In this document: positions 6,629 to 6,692 of the stretch, one piece after another
How the letters are laid out: the number at the start of each line of letters is the position of its first letter
How positions within the stretch are numbered: the first letter of the stretch is position 1
Assembly (NCBI GenBank): GCA_043757025.1
Contig: JAYVQG010000212.1
Location: forward strand, 1-6,692
Source: Limnoglobus sp043757025
GTDB lineage: Bacteria > Planctomycetota > Planctomycetia > Gemmatales > Gemmataceae
Direction: 5' to 3'
DNA length: 6,692 nucleotides
The notes under the pieces: model-generated
Told to the model about the DNA's origin: nothing
The model's database searches: none
Seen by the model: the letters and a program-made list of their open reading frames with translations, nothing else
Position numbers and translations under genes: made by a program

Positions 6629-6678
6629 GATTACGAAATCAGCCCCGGCGACATATCGCCGGGGCTGATTTCGTAATC
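6629..6678. terminator. Perfect 23-bp-stem hairpin, probable bidirectional transcription terminator
   Basis: The arm 6629-6651 is the exact reverse complement of 6656-6678, with a CATA loop (6652-6655). The stem has a G/C-rich top (AGCCCCGGCGA paired with TCGCCGGGGCT) and an A/T-rich base containing GAAAT/ATTTC, the usual build of a bidirectional terminator. A long U-run is missing on both sides. It lies over 400 bases after the operon and 12 bases from what may be a - strand stop codon at the window edge, so it may serve a convergent neighbour as well as read-through from the operon. Confidence 0.6.
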
Positions 6679-6692
6679 GCAATCCGAGCTTA

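Larger units (their letters stand above)
6215..6692. other. Structured non-coding region downstream of the operon
   Basis: Several frames are open across this stretch on both strands, mainly because a 21-bp repeat (a multiple of three) contains no stop. None has a family motif, a Shine-Dalgarno or plausible composition: the encoded peptides are heptapeptide repeats such as S-T-D-H-D-T-K or R-P-T-T-T-Q-N. The region is therefore read as non-coding. It carries inverted repeats, small hairpins, a minisatellite and a long terminal hairpin, annotated separately. The right edge reads TAA on the - strand (6692-6690), which could be the end of a convergent gene outside the window, but this cannot be tested here. 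Confidence 0.6.

Noticed and set aside
6279..6668. 129-codon + strand frame and the 104-codon - strand frame (6368-6682) across the downstream region
   Set aside because: Both are open because a 21-bp repeat without stops fills them; they encode simple heptapeptide repeats, overlap each other, run into the terminal hairpin and lack start signals.

Overview
The window holds one compact, one-directional gene cassette between two non-coding, repeat-rich flanks. The three + strand genes are an exosortase-family membrane protease/transpeptidase (436-1374), an EpsI/DUF3485-family exosortase partner (1387-2022) and a very large membrane-anchored TPR protein (2057-6214). Intergenic gaps of 12 and 34 bases, and the lack of any terminator-like structure between genes, point to a single operon. 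The assignments rest on visible family motifs: the Cys/Arg/His triad of the exosortase, the H-T-P-D-x-C motif of EpsI, and many TPR helices.

Organism: the gene content is that of a Gram-negative-type bacterium with an exosortase sorting and exopolysaccharide system. Moderate GC, frequent CGA/CGT arginine codons, a nearly Shine-Dalgarno-free first gene and the exosortase-EpsI-TPR layout suggest a planctomycete or another member of the PVC group. This is an inference; no rRNA or other marker is present.

Layout: 1-435 is non-coding. It carries two tandem copies of a 53-bp REP-like palindromic unit (1-99), a 14-bp palindrome (129-142), a 9-bp-stem hairpin (145-164) and a set of GAACA/TGTTC half-sites 12 bp apart (281-309). 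436-6214 is the operon. 6215-6692 is non-coding in my reading and dense with structure: an A/T-rich inverted repeat near the operon end, a row of three small hairpins (6315-6369), a minisatellite whose GAC trinucleotides fall every 10 or 11 bp over about 120 bp (6407-6532), a 12-bp inverted repeat bracketing all of this (6235-6246 and 6540-6551), and a perfect 23-bp-stem hairpin at the right edge (6629-6678).

How the genes may work together: in known systems the exosortase cleaves the C-terminal PEP-CTERM-like sorting tail of exported proteins. EpsI-family proteins accompany exosortases in exopolysaccharide/sorting loci, and large TPR proteins (PrsT-like) are frequent partners. No sorting substrate, glycosyltransferase or PEP-CTERM tail is visible here, so substrates must be encoded elsewhere. 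The most unusual parts are the size of the TPR partner, the open in-frame continuation after its stop, and the helically phased repeat array behind it.
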